A model generated the notes under the pieces. The model had not been told where the DNA came from. It did no database searches and saw nothing but the letters and a program-made list of their open reading frames with translations. The position numbers were made by a program, and so were the translations under genes. A DNA stretch of 64,000 nucleotides from Streptomyces sp. CNH099 (GTDB lineage: Bacteria > Actinomycetota > Actinomycetes > Streptomycetales > Streptomycetaceae), in assembly GCA_000514715.1 (NCBI GenBank), contig AZWL01000009.1:62186-126185 (forward strand), in the 5' to 3' direction. Positions 1 to 9,066 of this stretch are shown here, one piece after another; positions within the stretch are counted from its first letter, which is position 1, and every line of letters begins with the position of its first letter.

Positions 1-483
1 GCGGCGCCCGGGGGTGACGGCGGCAACGGCGGCAACGACGCAGACGGCGGGGACGGCGGGGACGGCGGCGACGGCGCCGCGGAGGACGGCGGCCCCGGCG
101 GCGGCGCCGCGGACGGGGACGCGGCCGGCCCGCCGGCCGGCGGCTCCACCTTCATCGTCTTCTCCGCGGGCACCGGCCCGCGCGACTGGAAGGCGGCGGA
201 GCCTTCGGACGACGACCTCGACGAGACCGACGAGGGCCACTTCGTCCCGCCCGAGCCGCCGCCGCTGCCGAAGGCCGACACGACGACCAAGTTCGCCTGG
301 ATCGCGGTCCTCGGCGGCCCGCTGCTCCTGCTGGCGATGCTCCTCCTGCAGCAGCCGATGACCTGGTGGGCCGCGGTGCTCGGCATCGGCGGCTTCCTCG
401 GCGGCTTCGGCACGCTCGTCGCCCGGATGCGCACCGGGGACGACGATGACGACGAGCCCCCGAACGGCGGCGCGGTCGTCTGA
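1..483 (+). CDS. C-terminal part of an acidic membrane protein (DUF308-like)
   Basis: Frame 1 is open from the first base to the TGA at 481-483, so the start lies outside the window. The visible 160 residues begin with a Gly/Asp/Ala-rich disordered stretch, continue with an acidic linker (DDDLDETDE), then two hydrophobic segments (about residues 102-118 and 121-138), and end in a short acidic cytoplasmic tail. Small Streptomyces membrane proteins annotated DUF308 have this design and lie beside glkA-region genes, but the family call is from memory. No function can be inferred. Overlapping Arg/Pro-rich frames in this region are GC-driven shadows. Confidence 0.6.
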   Translation, partial: AAPGGDGGNGGNDADGGDGGDGGDGAAEDGGPGGGAADGDAAGPPAGGSTFIVFSAGTGPRDWKAAEPSDDDLDETDEGHFVPPEPPPLPKADTTTKFAWIAVLGGPLLLLAMLLLQQPMTWWAAVLGIGGFLGGFGTLVARMRTGDDDDDEPPNGGAVV

Positions 484-656
484 CCCACCGGCCCCGGCTC
501 CGGTACGGAACTCGTTCGGGCGCGCCCCGGCGAAGTAGTGGTGCAAGGCCCGGGAACGGGCGGGTCCACCACACTCTGGAGGCGCTCGGCGGCGGGCATG
601 ACGGGGAGGTTTCACGCGGACGTCGCACCTCGGCACCTACGGCGTCGTGGACGAGG

Positions 657-1427
657 TCAGGGAGCGGCCGTAGCCGGGCCGGACGCGGGCACCCGCAGGG
701 CGGCCAGGACGGGGAGGTGGTCGGTGGCGTCGCGGAGGTCGGCCGCGGAGACGCCCGGCAGGCCCGCCGGGACGCCGCAGGCCAGCACCTCGACCGCCGC
801 GGTCGCGAGCACGGCGTCGATGCGCTTCTTCGGGTCGAGCGCGGTGGAGGTGAGCCGGCCGCCCCAGGGGCGTGCCGCCCAGCAGTCCTGCAGCTCGGCG
901 GTCAGCCGGCGGAACGCGGCGCCCTGGGGGCGCTCGTTGAGGTCCCCGGCGACCGCGACGTGCGGTTCGCCGAGCGCCCGCACGTGGGAGAGGAGCAGCC
1001 CGGCCTGCTCGTAGCGCTCGGCCCGGGCGAGGCTCAGATGGGTGCTGACGACGGCCAGCCGGGCGCCGCCGAAGCGCAGCACAGCCGTCGCCAGGCCCCG
1101 CTGGTGCAGGCCGGGGGTGCGGGGCAGCAGCGTCTCGTCGGTGCGCTCCACGTGCGCGCGCAGGCCGGCGAGGAGCATGGGGCCCGCGCTGGTGGCGCCG
1201 CCCGCGACGTACAGCAGGCCGGTGGCGCGGGCGAGCCGCGCCGCCTTCTTGCGCCACCGGAAGAAGCGCGGCGCCTCCTGCACGCAGACGACGTCCGGGG
1301 CGCAGGCCCGGATCACCCGGGCGAGCGCCGCGGTGTCGTCACGCATGGAGCGGATGTTGTAGCTGAGCAGCCGGACGACGGCGGAGCCGTCCGGCTCGGT
1401 GCGCGAGGCGGGAAGGTCGGGCAGCAC
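657..1427 (-). CDS. Endonuclease/exonuclease/phosphatase-fold protein
   Basis: This 256-aa protein has the full set of EEP (DNase I-like) motifs: LSYNIRS at 21-27, a metal-binding Glu in CVQEAPR (E51), STHLSL with catalytic His131, GDLNE at 162-166, and DHLPVLAAL at the C-terminus with the catalytic Asp-His pair (about 237-238). The family cleaves phosphodiester or phosphomonoester bonds with Mg2+; the substrate (nucleic acid, phosphoinositide or other) cannot be read from sequence. No signal peptide is evident, so it is probably cytoplasmic. It lies 45 nt downstream of glkA on the same strand and may be co-transcribed with it. The length is normal for the compact bacterial members. Confidence 0.85.
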   Translation of the reverse strand: MLPDLPASRTEPDGSAVVRLLSYNIRSMRDDTAALARVIRACAPDVVCVQEAPRFFRWRKKAARLARATGLLYVAGGATSAGPMLLAGLRAHVERTDETLLPRTPGLHQRGLATAVLRFGGARLAVVSTHLSLARAERYEQAGLLLSHVRALGEPHVAVAGDLNERPQGAAFRRLTAELQDCWAARPWGGRLTSTALDPKKRIDAVLATAAVEVLACGVPAGLPGVSAADLRDATDHLPVLAALRVPASGPATAAP

Positions 1428-1472
1428 CCGCCTGAGACTACCCCCGCGGGGCCGCGGCGGCGGTCAGGTCCG

Positions 1473-2414
1473 TCAGCCCTGGCGGGCCAGGTCGGCGGCG
1501 CCGACGAGCCCGGCGCGACCGCCGAGTTGGGCGGCGAGCACCTGCGCGTGCGGCCGCCACTGGCTGCCCACCAGCCAGCGCCGGAACGACTTGCGGATCG
1601 GGTCGAGGACGAGGTCGCCCTCGTCCGACACGCCGCCGCCGACGATGAACGCGGACGGGTCGAAGAGCGACGCCAGGTCGGCGAGTCCCGACCCGGCCCA
1701 ACGGGCCAGCTCCCGGAACGAGTCGACCGCCACCGGGTCGCCCTGCCGGGCCGCCTCGCTGACGTGCCGCCCCTGAACGCCCTCCGGGGTGCCGTCGCCG
1801 ATGGCGAGGAGTTTCGCGGCGGACTCGGGGGTGGCGGCGGCGCGCTGGCGCGCGTACCGCACGAGGGCGCGGCCGGAGGCGTACTGCTCCCAGCAGCCCT
1901 GGCTGCCGCAGCCGCACAGCAGCCCGTCGGGCACCACCCGGATGTGGCCGAACTCCGCGGCCACGCCGAAGCGGCCGCGGTGCAGCCGGCCGCCGATGAT
2001 CACGCCGCCGCCGAGGCCGGTGCCCAGGGTGATGCAGACGACGTCGTCGTGGCCCTGGCCGGCGCCGAAGCGGTACTCGCCCCAGGCGGCGGCGTTGGCG
2101 TCGTTCTCGACCACGACGGGCAGGCCGATGCGCTGCTCGACCTTGTCCTTCAGCGCTTCGAAGCGCCAGTTGACGTTCGGGGCGAAGAGCACGGTGGCCC
2201 GCTTGTCGTCCACGTACCCCGCGGCGCCGATGCCGACGGCCTCGGCCGGAGTGGCGGACGTGACCTCCTGGACCGCCGCGCAGATGGCGTCGACGACGCC
2301 TTCGGGTGTCCCGGGGGTCGGTACCGTGCTCGTCTCGATAATCGAGCCCTCTTCGTCGACCACACCGGCCGCAATCTTCGTGCCGCCGATGTCGACGCCG
2401 ATGGTGAGTCCCAT
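1473..2414 (-). CDS. glkA: ROK-family glucokinase
   Basis: ATP-dependent glucokinase of the ROK family, converting glucose to glucose-6-phosphate in the cytoplasm. In Streptomyces this enzyme is also needed for glucose repression. The 313-aa sequence shows the phosphate-1 motif GVDIGGTK at 6-13, ENDANAA at 103-109 with the catalytic Asp105, EFGHI with the zinc-ligand His157, and the ROK zinc motif CGCGSQGCWEQ at 167-177 with all three cysteines. The ATG start follows a GAGGGAG ribosome site. It follows the DUF5304 gene and precedes the EEP-fold gene on the same strand. The match to Streptomyces GlkA is strong in length and motifs. Confidence 0.95.
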   Translation of the reverse strand: MGLTIGVDIGGTKIAAGVVDEEGSIIETSTVPTPGTPEGVVDAICAAVQEVTSATPAEAVGIGAAGYVDDKRATVLFAPNVNWRFEALKDKVEQRIGLPVVVENDANAAAWGEYRFGAGQGHDDVVCITLGTGLGGGVIIGGRLHRGRFGVAAEFGHIRVVPDGLLCGCGSQGCWEQYASGRALVRYARQRAAATPESAAKLLAIGDGTPEGVQGRHVSEAARQGDPVAVDSFRELARWAGSGLADLASLFDPSAFIVGGGVSDEGDLVLDPIRKSFRRWLVGSQWRPHAQVLAAQLGGRAGLVGAADLARQG

Positions 2415-2487
2415 GTCTCCCTCGGATATTCGGTTCGAGCCCCGCTGCGCCTCCTCACATTACCGGAGGCGCCGCGGGACCCGGCCG

Positions 2488-2940
2488 TCAGTCGAGGTCG
2501 ATCTGCTTGGGGCTGCTGGGTGGTTCGTCGTCCCGCGACCAGTCCGCCTCCTGCCGCTGAACTGCGGCGCGGTAGGCGGCGGCGATCTCCGTGCCGGCGG
2601 TGGCGAGGTGGTCGAAGATCTGCGGATTGCGCTCCACGACGGGCTCGACCACCGTCTTCACGGAGGTGAGGAACTGCTTGGCGAACTGCTGCGCGGCGGT
2701 CTGCGCGACGGCGGCGGTGCCGCCGGTCGCGCCGGGGGCGCGCAGCTCGGAGACCTTGTCGGCCAGGGAGTCGAAGAAGCGGCGCAGCTCCTCCGCGGCG
2801 CTGACGGGCTCGGGCCCGTAGACCGCGCGCCGCCGGGCCTGCTCGGCAGCGAAGTCCTCGGCGCACGCCTGGGCCCACGCGTCCGGGTCCGGGGCGGTGG
2901 AGGCCGCGCCGGGGTCAGGGCGCTCGATGGCATCACTCAT
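2488..2940 (-). CDS. DUF5304-type small acidic protein
   Basis: A 150-aa soluble acidic protein starting MSDAIERPDP. It has no signal peptide. The middle (about 50-130) is mostly amphipathic helix with a sequence around AQQFAKQFLTSVKTVVEPVV, and the C-terminus is a polar tail. It looks like the Streptomyces DUF5304 family that lies next to glkA; the name is from memory and no function is known. The ATG at 2940 is preceded by a -10-like TACCTT ending six bases upstream, so the transcript may be leaderless. It sits between the ArsA-like gene and glkA on the same strand. A longer open frame upstream has no good start. Confidence 0.7.
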   Translation of the reverse strand: MSDAIERPDPGAASTAPDPDAWAQACAEDFAAEQARRRAVYGPEPVSAAEELRRFFDSLADKVSELRAPGATGGTAAVAQTAAQQFAKQFLTSVKTVVEPVVERNPQIFDHLATAGTEIAAAYRAAVQRQEADWSRDDEPPSSPKQIDLD

Positions 2941-3064
2941 ACATCGAAGGTACCCGAACAGGGACTTCACGTTCACCGCCGCGCAGCGGGTTGTCCGGGC
3001 GGGGGGCGGCCGGGCGGTGCCGGCGGTGCGGGGAGCGCCGCAGGTGGGGGCGGGCGGCGGGGGC

Positions 3065-4414
3065 TCAGCGGGGCTGGGGCCAGACCTCGGGGTCCGGGGT
3101 GAAGCGGATGTGCAGCTCGCCGTCGTGGAGGCCGGCGCGGTCGATGGTGCAGCGGCGGAGCGCGGCCGGCAGGGGCAGCGCGCGGCGGTGGCCGGCGACG
3201 GTGACGAGCAGCTCGTCGCCGCGGCGTACGAGGGTGAGGTCGGCCCGTTCGGCGCCGGGCAGCGGCAGCCGGTACCGCAGCGCTCCCTCGTCGGCCAGCA
3301 GGTCGTCGACCTCCGCCGGGTCCCCGGGGCCGCCCGCACCGGCCGCGGCCCGTGCCCGTACCGCCCCCGGCTCGGGCACCGCCTCCGCCAGCGCGGCGAG
3401 GGCGACCGGGCCCTGCGGCTCCGGCCCCAGGTGCGGCAGCGCGCAGAACGCGCTGCCCGCGGCCCGCAGCTCGGTGCCCAGCTCCTTGACCACGCGGTGC
3501 TGCGCGTCGGCGAGGGTCGCGTACCAGGCGTCCTCGGAGCCGGCCGGCAGGACGCGGTTGGCGACGACGGCCTCGACCGTGCAGCCCTGCAGCGCGAGCG
3601 CCGCGCGGAGGCGGCGCAGTTCGCGGGCCTGGCGCGCGGTGGGTTCCAGGACGAGCCGCACGCCCGTCCCGGCGGCTTCCGCGGCCTCCCGTACGGCCTG
3701 CAGCCGGTGCTCCCAGCGGGCGGCGGCCTCGTACACCTGCTCCGCCGGCACCGGCGCCCCGAGCAGCCGGCCGAGCATCGGCCGCAGCCCCCGCGCGGCC
3801 TGCCGTTCGGCGGGCAGCAGCCGGCGCAGGTACCGCAGCAGCTGCTCGGGCAGCGCGAGCACCCGCAGCGTCTCGCGGACCGCGGGCATGTCCACCACGA
3901 CGAGGTCCCAGGGCCCGGGCGGCGCGCCCCCGGCGCCGCCGCCCGCCGGCGTCTCGTACAGCGTCACCAGCGCGCGCAGCAGCGCGTACTCGCGGCTGCC
4001 GGGGAGCGGCGTCAGCTCCTCGGCCGCCAGCGGTGTCGCGCCGAGGAGGTCGAGGGTGTCCGCGTGGCTCTCCTGCCAGACCGCCAGCGCCTCCGCCGCC
4101 GACTCGGCACCGCGCAGCCGCGCCGCCCACAGCCCGTCCTCGATCCGGACCGGTTCCGTCCACGGCGGTACCTCCCCGGGCCACTCCGCCGCGCCGCCCG
4201 GCGGGTCCTGCTCCGGCGCGTCCGGCTCCGGCCCGGTCTCCGGCCGGGGCGCCGGAATCCGCGGCTCCGGCAGCCTCGCCAGCAGCCCGCCCGCCTCCGG
4301 GTCCGCGCTCAGCAGCAGCACCCGGGCCCCCTCGCGGGCCGCGCACAGCGCGGTCGCGGCCGCGACCGTCGTACGGCCGGCGCCCGCCGCCCCGGTGACG
4401 AGGATCGTGCGCAC
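3065..4414 (-). CDS. ArsA/MinD-like P-loop ATPase with a variant Walker A
   Basis: A 449-aa protein beginning VRTILVTG from a GTG at 4414, eight bases after the SRPBCC stop. The N-terminus has a P-loop GAAGAGRTTV where the canonical ArsA/MinD loop (GKGGVGKT) has lysines: the signature Lys is Ala and the Walker A Lys is Arg. A Walker B-like LVVVDMPAV follows near the middle. The C-terminal 80 residues are a beta-rich segment like the small HSP20-like tail of ArsA-family ATPases. M. tuberculosis has an equivalent ArsA-like/SRPBCC pair (Rv2184c/Rv2185c). Arsenite transport is unlikely, because no arsenic genes are nearby. Translational coupling with the upstream gene is likely; function is unknown. 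Confidence 0.8.
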   Translation of the reverse strand: MRTILVTGAAGAGRTTVAAATALCAAREGARVLLLSADPEAGGLLARLPEPRIPAPRPETGPEPDAPEQDPPGGAAEWPGEVPPWTEPVRIEDGLWAARLRGAESAAEALAVWQESHADTLDLLGATPLAAEELTPLPGSREYALLRALVTLYETPAGGGAGGAPPGPWDLVVVDMPAVRETLRVLALPEQLLRYLRRLLPAERQAARGLRPMLGRLLGAPVPAEQVYEAAARWEHRLQAVREAAEAAGTGVRLVLEPTARQARELRRLRAALALQGCTVEAVVANRVLPAGSEDAWYATLADAQHRVVKELGTELRAAGSAFCALPHLGPEPQGPVALAALAEAVPEPGAVRARAAAGAGGPGDPAEVDDLLADEGALRYRLPLPGAERADLTLVRRGDELLVTVAGHRRALPLPAALRRCTIDRAGLHDGELHIRFTPDPEVWPQPR

Positions 4415-4422
4415 GCCGGACG

Positions 4423-4893
4423 TCAGTCCGTACCGGAGCCGGCGGAGGTGTCCGGGCCGCTCTCGACGCGCTTCTTCAGCCCGTCCAGCGCCCGCTCGAT
4501 GATGATCTTCTCCATCTTGCGCTTCATCATCCCGAGCATCGGGATCTTGACGTCGACGGTCAGCTCGTACGTGACCTCGGTGCGCTCCCCGCCCGCCAGC
4601 GGCTTCAGCAGGTACGCCCCGTCCAGCGCGCGCAGCATCTGCGACTTCTCCAGCGTCCAGCGCACCTCGTGCGGGCCCGCCCAGGTGTACGCCAGCGTCT
4701 GCTCGTCCCGGATCGTTTTCGCGTCCAGCACCAGCAGCACCCGTGCCGCGCGCCCCTGCCCGTCCGCTTCGAGCACCTCGGTCCGCCGCACCTCGCCGGT
4801 CCACTCCGGGTAGCGGTCGAAGTCCGCGATCACCGTCATCACGGCGTCCGGCGCGGCGTCGATGGTGATACTCGACCTGGTGTGCTCTGCCAT
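4423..4893 (-). CDS. SRPBCC (START-like) lipid/ligand-binding protein
   Basis: A 156-aa protein of the SRPBCC/polyketide cyclase-dehydrase fold. The N-terminus (SSITIDAAPDAVMTVIADF, then YPEWTGEVRRTEVLE) is the typical first strand and helix of the family, and the C-terminal long helix ends in a Met/Lys-rich stretch (MLGMMKRKMEKIIIERAL). The fold encloses a hydrophobic cavity; the ligand here is unknown. It is followed after 8 nt by the ArsA-like ATPase, an association also seen in mycobacteria. No transmembrane segment or signal peptide is visible. Alternatives such as a coenzyme Q-binding COQ10-like protein cannot be excluded. Confidence 0.85.
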   Translation of the reverse strand: MAEHTRSSITIDAAPDAVMTVIADFDRYPEWTGEVRRTEVLEADGQGRAARVLLVLDAKTIRDEQTLAYTWAGPHEVRWTLEKSQMLRALDGAYLLKPLAGGERTEVTYELTVDVKIPMLGMMKRKMEKIIIERALDGLKKRVESGPDTSAGSGTD

Positions 4894-4942
4894 GCCTGGG
4901 CTCCTCCGTCAACCGTCCGCGCTGAAGGTTACCGCGCCCGGT

Positions 4943-5704
4943 TCACCACTCCAGAACCCACGGCCTCCCGCGGGACGCGAAGTGCCCGACGTTCACGCAC
5001 TCCGTCGCCCCGACCCGCATCCGCTGCGCCAGCGGCTGGTGGACGTGGCCGAAGAGCGCGTACCGCGGCCGCACCCGGTGCACCGCCTCCAGCAGCGCCT
5101 CGCTGCCCCGCTCGAAGCGGCGCGCCACCGTGTCGTAGCAGAGGTCGGGGACGCGCGGCGGGATGTGCGAGCAGAGCACGTCGACGTCGCCGAGGGCGGC
5201 GACCTTCGCGGCGTACGTCTCGTCGTCGATCTCGTACGGCGTGCGCATCGGCGTCTGCAGCCCGCCGCCGACGAAGCCGAAGACCAGCCCGCCGATCTCC
5301 ACCCGCTCGCCGTCCAGCACCGTCGTGCCCTCGCGGGCGAACTCGGGCCACAGCCGGGGGATGTCCACGTTGCCGTAGGTGGCGTACGTCGGCACGGGGA
5401 AGGCCGCGAACAGCTCGGCGTACTGCTTGCGCACCGCCTTCTCGATCTCCCCGCTCCTGTCCGTGCCCGCCCACAGCGAGCGCACGAAGTCGCGGTGCTC
5501 GTCGAACCGGCGGGCGGTCCGCAGCTCCACGCTGCGCGTGGTGTTCGCGACGCCGAAGAGGTCGGGGAAGATGCCGCGCGAGTGGTCGGCGTAGTCGATG
5601 AAGAGGATGAGGTCGCCGAGGCAGACCAGGGCGTCCGCGCCGTCGCCCGCGCGGGCCAGGCCGGCGCTGTTGCCGTGCACGTCGCTGACCACGTGGACCC
5701 TCAT
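4943..5704 (-). CDS. Calcineurin-like metallophosphoesterase
   Basis: A 253-aa cytoplasmic metallophosphoesterase. The di-metal site motifs are in order: DVHGN at 8-12, GDL near 31 (LVCLGDLI), GNVD near 110 (YATYGNVDIP), CSHIPPR and a C-terminal GHVH (LFGHVHQPL). This is the standard D-x-H / GD / GNxD / H / GHxH set, although the third is GNVD, not GNHD. Substrates in this superfamily range from cyclic nucleotides to nucleotide hydrolysis products and cannot be predicted. It lies upstream of the SRPBCC-ArsA-glkA run with only 49 nt between genes, so it may be the first gene of that transcript. Confidence 0.85.
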   Translation of the reverse strand: MRVHVVSDVHGNSAGLARAGDGADALVCLGDLILFIDYADHSRGIFPDLFGVANTTRSVELRTARRFDEHRDFVRSLWAGTDRSGEIEKAVRKQYAELFAAFPVPTYATYGNVDIPRLWPEFAREGTTVLDGERVEIGGLVFGFVGGGLQTPMRTPYEIDDETYAAKVAALGDVDVLCSHIPPRVPDLCYDTVARRFERGSEALLEAVHRVRPRYALFGHVHQPLAQRMRVGATECVNVGHFASRGRPWVLEW

Positions 5705-5867
5705 GCGATCACCCTACTTCCGCCGCGTTCCCGCCCGCGGGCACCCGTCCGGCGCCCCGCCCCGCGCCCGCGCGGCGTCGTCCGGCGGTGAGCTGCGCCA
5801 CTGCCGCGGGGCACCCGGGTGGGGATAGGGTCACAGATGGCCCACCGGCACGTCGAGGAGCAGCGTC

Positions 5868-7676
5868 TTGCGAGAGTTCGCCCTTCCCGCCCTGTACGAG
5901 GTCCCGGCGGACGCCAACCTGGCGGACCTGATCCGCACCAACGCCGCCCGGACCCCCGACCTCGCGGTCGTCGCCCGCAAGAACGCGGCCGGCGACTGGG
6001 CGGACGTGTCCGCCGCCGGCTTCCTCGCGGAGGTGGAGGCGGCGGCCCGGGGCCTGGTCGCGGCCGGGCTGCGGCCCGGGGACCGGGTGGGGCTGATGTC
6101 CCGTACGCGGTACGAGTGGACGCTGCTGGACTTCGCGATCTGGACCGCGGGCGGCGTCACGGTGCCGGTGTACGAGACCAGCTCGCCGGAGCAGATCGAG
6201 TGGATCCTCGGCGACTCGGGCGCGGTGGCGTGCGTGGTGGAGACCGCGGAGCACGCCGCGGCGGTCGCGTCCGTACGGGACCGGGTGCCGGCGCTGCGGC
6301 ACGTGTGGCAGATCGACGCGGACGGGGACGGCGAGGGCGCCGTCGACGCGCTGACGGCCGCCGGGTCCGAGGTGTCCGACACCGTGCTGGAGAAGCACCG
6401 CACCGCCGCCGGCGCCGACTCCCCCGCCACCCTCGTCTACACCTCCGGCACCACCGGCCGCCCCAAGGGCTGCGTCATCTCCCACGGCGAGTTCCTCGCC
6501 GAGTGCGGCAACGCCGTGGAGCAGCTGCGCCCGCTGTTCCGCGCCGGCGAGGGCTCGATCCTGCTCTTCCTGCCGCTCGCGCACGTCTTCGGCCGGCTGG
6601 TGGAGATCGCGGCGCTGCTCGCCCCGATCAGGCTGGGCCACGCGCCGAACGTGCAGAACCTCACCGACGACCTCGCCGGCTTCAAACCCACGCTGCTGCT
6701 CGGCGTGCCCCGCGTCTTCGAGAAGGTCTACAACTCCGCGCGCGCCAAGGCGGAGGCCGACGGCAAGGGGAAGATCTTCGACAGGGCGGCCCACACCGCC
6801 ATCGCGTACAGCCGCGCCCTGGACACCGGCGGCCCGGCCCTCGGGCTGCGGCTGCGGCACGCGCTCTTCGACAAGCTCGTCTACGCCAAGCTGCGCGCCG
6901 TGCTCGGCGGCCGGGCCACGCACGCGATCTCCGGCGGCGCCCCGCTGGGCGAGCGGCTCGGGCACTTCTACCGGGGCATCGGCTTCACCGTGCTGGAGGG
7001 CTACGGCCTGACCGAGACCGCAGCCGCGATCACCGTCAACCCGGTGCAGCGGCCGAAGATCGGCACCGTCGGGCAGCCGCTGCCCGGCTGCACCATCCGC
7101 ATCGCCGACGACGGCGAGGTGCTGGTGCGCGGCGGCAACGTCTTCAAGCAGTACTGGGGCAACGACGAGGCGACGGCCGCCGCGCTGGACGGCGAGTGGT
7201 TCCGCACCGGCGACCTGGGGAGCCTGGACGAGGACGGCTACCTGTCCATCACCGGCCGCAAGAAGGAGATCATCGTCACGGCCGCCGGCAAGAACGTCGC
7301 GCCCGCGGTGCTGGAGGACCGCATCCGGGCGCACGCGCTGGTGGCGGAGTGCATGGTCGTCGGCGACGGGCGGCCGTTCGTCGGGGCGCTGATCACCCTG
7401 GACGAGGAGTTCCTCGGCAGGTGGGCCCAGGACGCCGGCAAGGCGGGCCGGACGGCGGCGGAGCTGGCGGACGACCCGGAGCTGCTGGCCGCGGTGCAGC
7501 TGGCGGTGGACGACGGCAACGCGCAGGTGTCGCGGGCGGAGTCGGTGCGCAGGTTCCGGATCCTGCCGGGGCAGTTCACGGAGGAGTCGGGGCTGCTGAC
7601 CCCGTCGCTGAAGCTGAAGCGGGCCGTGGTGGCGGACAGCTTCGCGGCGGAGATCGAGGCGCTGTACGAGCGGTAG
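5868..7676 (+). CDS. Long-chain fatty acid-CoA ligase (FadD15-type)
   Basis: AMP-forming acyl-CoA synthetase of 602 aa, predicted to activate fatty acids through an acyl-adenylate before transfer to CoA. Motifs are complete: the P-loop-like TSGTTGRPKGCVISH (about 189-203), GYGLTETAAAIT (about 378), the Asp in TGDLG (about 447), GRKKEII (about 464) and a C-terminal Lys in SLKLKRAVV. The start is a TTG at 5868, chosen because GAGGAG lies seven bases upstream and the N-terminus MREFALPALYEVP matches the family. A TAGGGT hexamer at 5826-5831 is a possible -10 box. In M. tuberculosis the homologue fadD15 is adjacent to pimB, as here. Confidence 0.92.
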   Translation: MREFALPALYEVPADANLADLIRTNAARTPDLAVVARKNAAGDWADVSAAGFLAEVEAAARGLVAAGLRPGDRVGLMSRTRYEWTLLDFAIWTAGGVTVPVYETSSPEQIEWILGDSGAVACVVETAEHAAAVASVRDRVPALRHVWQIDADGDGEGAVDALTAAGSEVSDTVLEKHRTAAGADSPATLVYTSGTTGRPKGCVISHGEFLAECGNAVEQLRPLFRAGEGSILLFLPLAHVFGRLVEIAALLAPIRLGHAPNVQNLTDDLAGFKPTLLLGVPRVFEKVYNSARAKAEADGKGKIFDRAAHTAIAYSRALDTGGPALGLRLRHALFDKLVYAKLRAVLGGRATHAISGGAPLGERLGHFYRGIGFTVLEGYGLTETAAAITVNPVQRPKIGTVGQPLPGCTIRIADDGEVLVRGGNVFKQYWGNDEATAAALDGEWFRTGDLGSLDEDGYLSITGRKKEIIVTAAGKNVAPAVLEDRIRAHALVAECMVVGDGRPFVGALITLDEEFLGRWAQDAGKAGRTAAELADDPELLAAVQLAVDDGNAQVSRAESVRRFRILPGQFTEESGLLTPSLKLKRAVVADSFAAEIEALYER

Positions 7677-7769
7677 AGCCGCAGGGTACAGCCCGTACCG
7701 TACGCGCCCGCCGCGCCCCGCGCGCAGCGCCGCCCAACGCGCCGCCGGGGCCGACGTCCCGGCCGCGCC

Positions 7770-8948
7770 TCACAGCAGCGACGCCAGCTGCTCCGCCAGC
7801 AGGTCCCAGCGCCACCGCTCCGCCACCCACGCCCGCCCCCGGGCCCCCGTCCGCGCGCGCAGCTCCGGGTCGCCCAGCAGCGTCACGATGCGCTCCGCCG
7901 CCTGTGCCGCCTGCCGCTCCGGGCCGCCGCGCACCACCCACCCGGTCTCGCCGTCGAGCACCGCGTCCGGGGCCCCGCCGGAGTCGCCCGCGACGACCGG
8001 CAGCCCGGTCGCGGACGCCTCCAGGTACACGATGCCCAGCCCCTCCACGTCGAGGCCGCCGCGGCGGGTGCGGCACGGCATGGCGAACACGTCGCCCGCG
8101 TCGTAGTGCGCGGGCAGCTCCTCCCACGGCACCGCGCCCGTGAAGCGCACCGCGCCGGCGACGCCGGTCGCCGCCGCCAGCTTCTCCAGCTCCCCGCGGT
8201 ACGGGCCGCCGCCGACGATCAGCAGCACCGCGTCCGGCTGCGCCGCCAGGACCCGGGGCAGGGCGCGGATCAGGGTGTCCTGGCCCTTGCGGGGCACCAG
8301 CCGGGAGACGCAGACGACGACCGGCCGGTCCGCGAGGCCGAGGCGGGCGCGCACCGCGGCGCCGCCCGAGCCGGGGTGGAACTCCTGCTCGTCGACGCCC
8401 GGCGGCAGCCGCACCATGCGCGCGGCGGCCTCGGGGGTGAGCGCGCGGGCGATCCGGGAGCGGGTGTAGTCGCCGAGGTACGTGAGCGTGTCCGTCGACT
8501 CGCCGATGCGGCGCAGCAGGTGCCGGGCGGCGGGCAGCCGGGCCCAGCCGGCCTCGTGGCCGTGCGTGGTGGCGACGATCCGCTCGGCGCCGGCGCGCCG
8601 CAGCGCGGGCGCCAGCAGCCCCAGCGGCGCGGCGGCGCCGAACCACACGGAGCGGCAGCCGTGCGCGCGCAGCAGGCCCGCCGCGCGGCGGGCGACGCGC
8701 GGGGTGGGCAGCAGCAGCGTGGCGCGGTCGCGGACCACCTCGTACGGCTGCCGGGCGTCGAAGTCCCGGGTGGCGGCGCGGCCTTCGGCGTCCCGCTTCC
8801 AGCCGGAGGCGTAGACGACGACCTGCTCCGGGTCGAGCCGCAGGCACATGCTGTGCAGGAAGTTCTGGATGCCGCCGGGGCGGGGCGGGAAGTCGTTGGT
8901 GACGACGAGCGTCTTGCGGGGGACTCTGTGCGTCGGTGCCGTGTGCAT
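7770..8948 (-). CDS. pimB: GT4 mannosyltransferase, PimB-like (phosphatidylinositol mannoside synthesis)
   Basis: GT-B fold glycosyltransferase family 4 protein of 392 aa. The N-terminal TLVVTNDFPPRPGGIQNF, the WFGAAAPLGLLAP segment, THGHEAGW, SRLVPRKGQDTLI and DVEGLGIVYLEASATGLPV are all close to mycobacterial PimB' (Rv2188c), which adds the second mannose from GDP-mannose to phosphatidylinositol monomannoside at the inner membrane face. The E-x7-E donor-binding region is the EGLGIVYLEA stretch. The ATG at 8948 is preferred over a longer reading frame because the homologous sequence begins there. Adjacent acyl-CoA ligase and GT87 genes fit a role in envelope lipid glycosylation. In a mycolate-free Streptomyces the product would be PIM2-type lipid. 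Confidence 0.88.
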   Translation of the reverse strand: MHTAPTHRVPRKTLVVTNDFPPRPGGIQNFLHSMCLRLDPEQVVVYASGWKRDAEGRAATRDFDARQPYEVVRDRATLLLPTPRVARRAAGLLRAHGCRSVWFGAAAPLGLLAPALRRAGAERIVATTHGHEAGWARLPAARHLLRRIGESTDTLTYLGDYTRSRIARALTPEAAARMVRLPPGVDEQEFHPGSGGAAVRARLGLADRPVVVCVSRLVPRKGQDTLIRALPRVLAAQPDAVLLIVGGGPYRGELEKLAAATGVAGAVRFTGAVPWEELPAHYDAGDVFAMPCRTRRGGLDVEGLGIVYLEASATGLPVVAGDSGGAPDAVLDGETGWVVRGGPERQAAQAAERIVTLLGDPELRARTGARGRAWVAERWRWDLLAEQLASLL

Positions 8949-9066
8949 CGCGGCGACAGTACCGCTACCGCGCGGCGCCGGGCCCCTGCGGCCGGGCTCC
9001 TGCGGCCGGGCGGGGCCCTGTCGTAGTGTCGTCGGACACACACGCGGCGGGGGCGGAGGTCGAGCG

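Noticed and set aside
717..2669. A 650-aa plus-strand frame across glkA
   Set aside because: It is antisense to glkA and the EEP-fold gene, both with full motifs. No homology-like features appear in it.
5705..5867. A transcription factor site or small gene ahead of the acyl-CoA ligase
   Set aside because: Apart from a TAGGGT -10-like box no symmetric element or ORF is visible.
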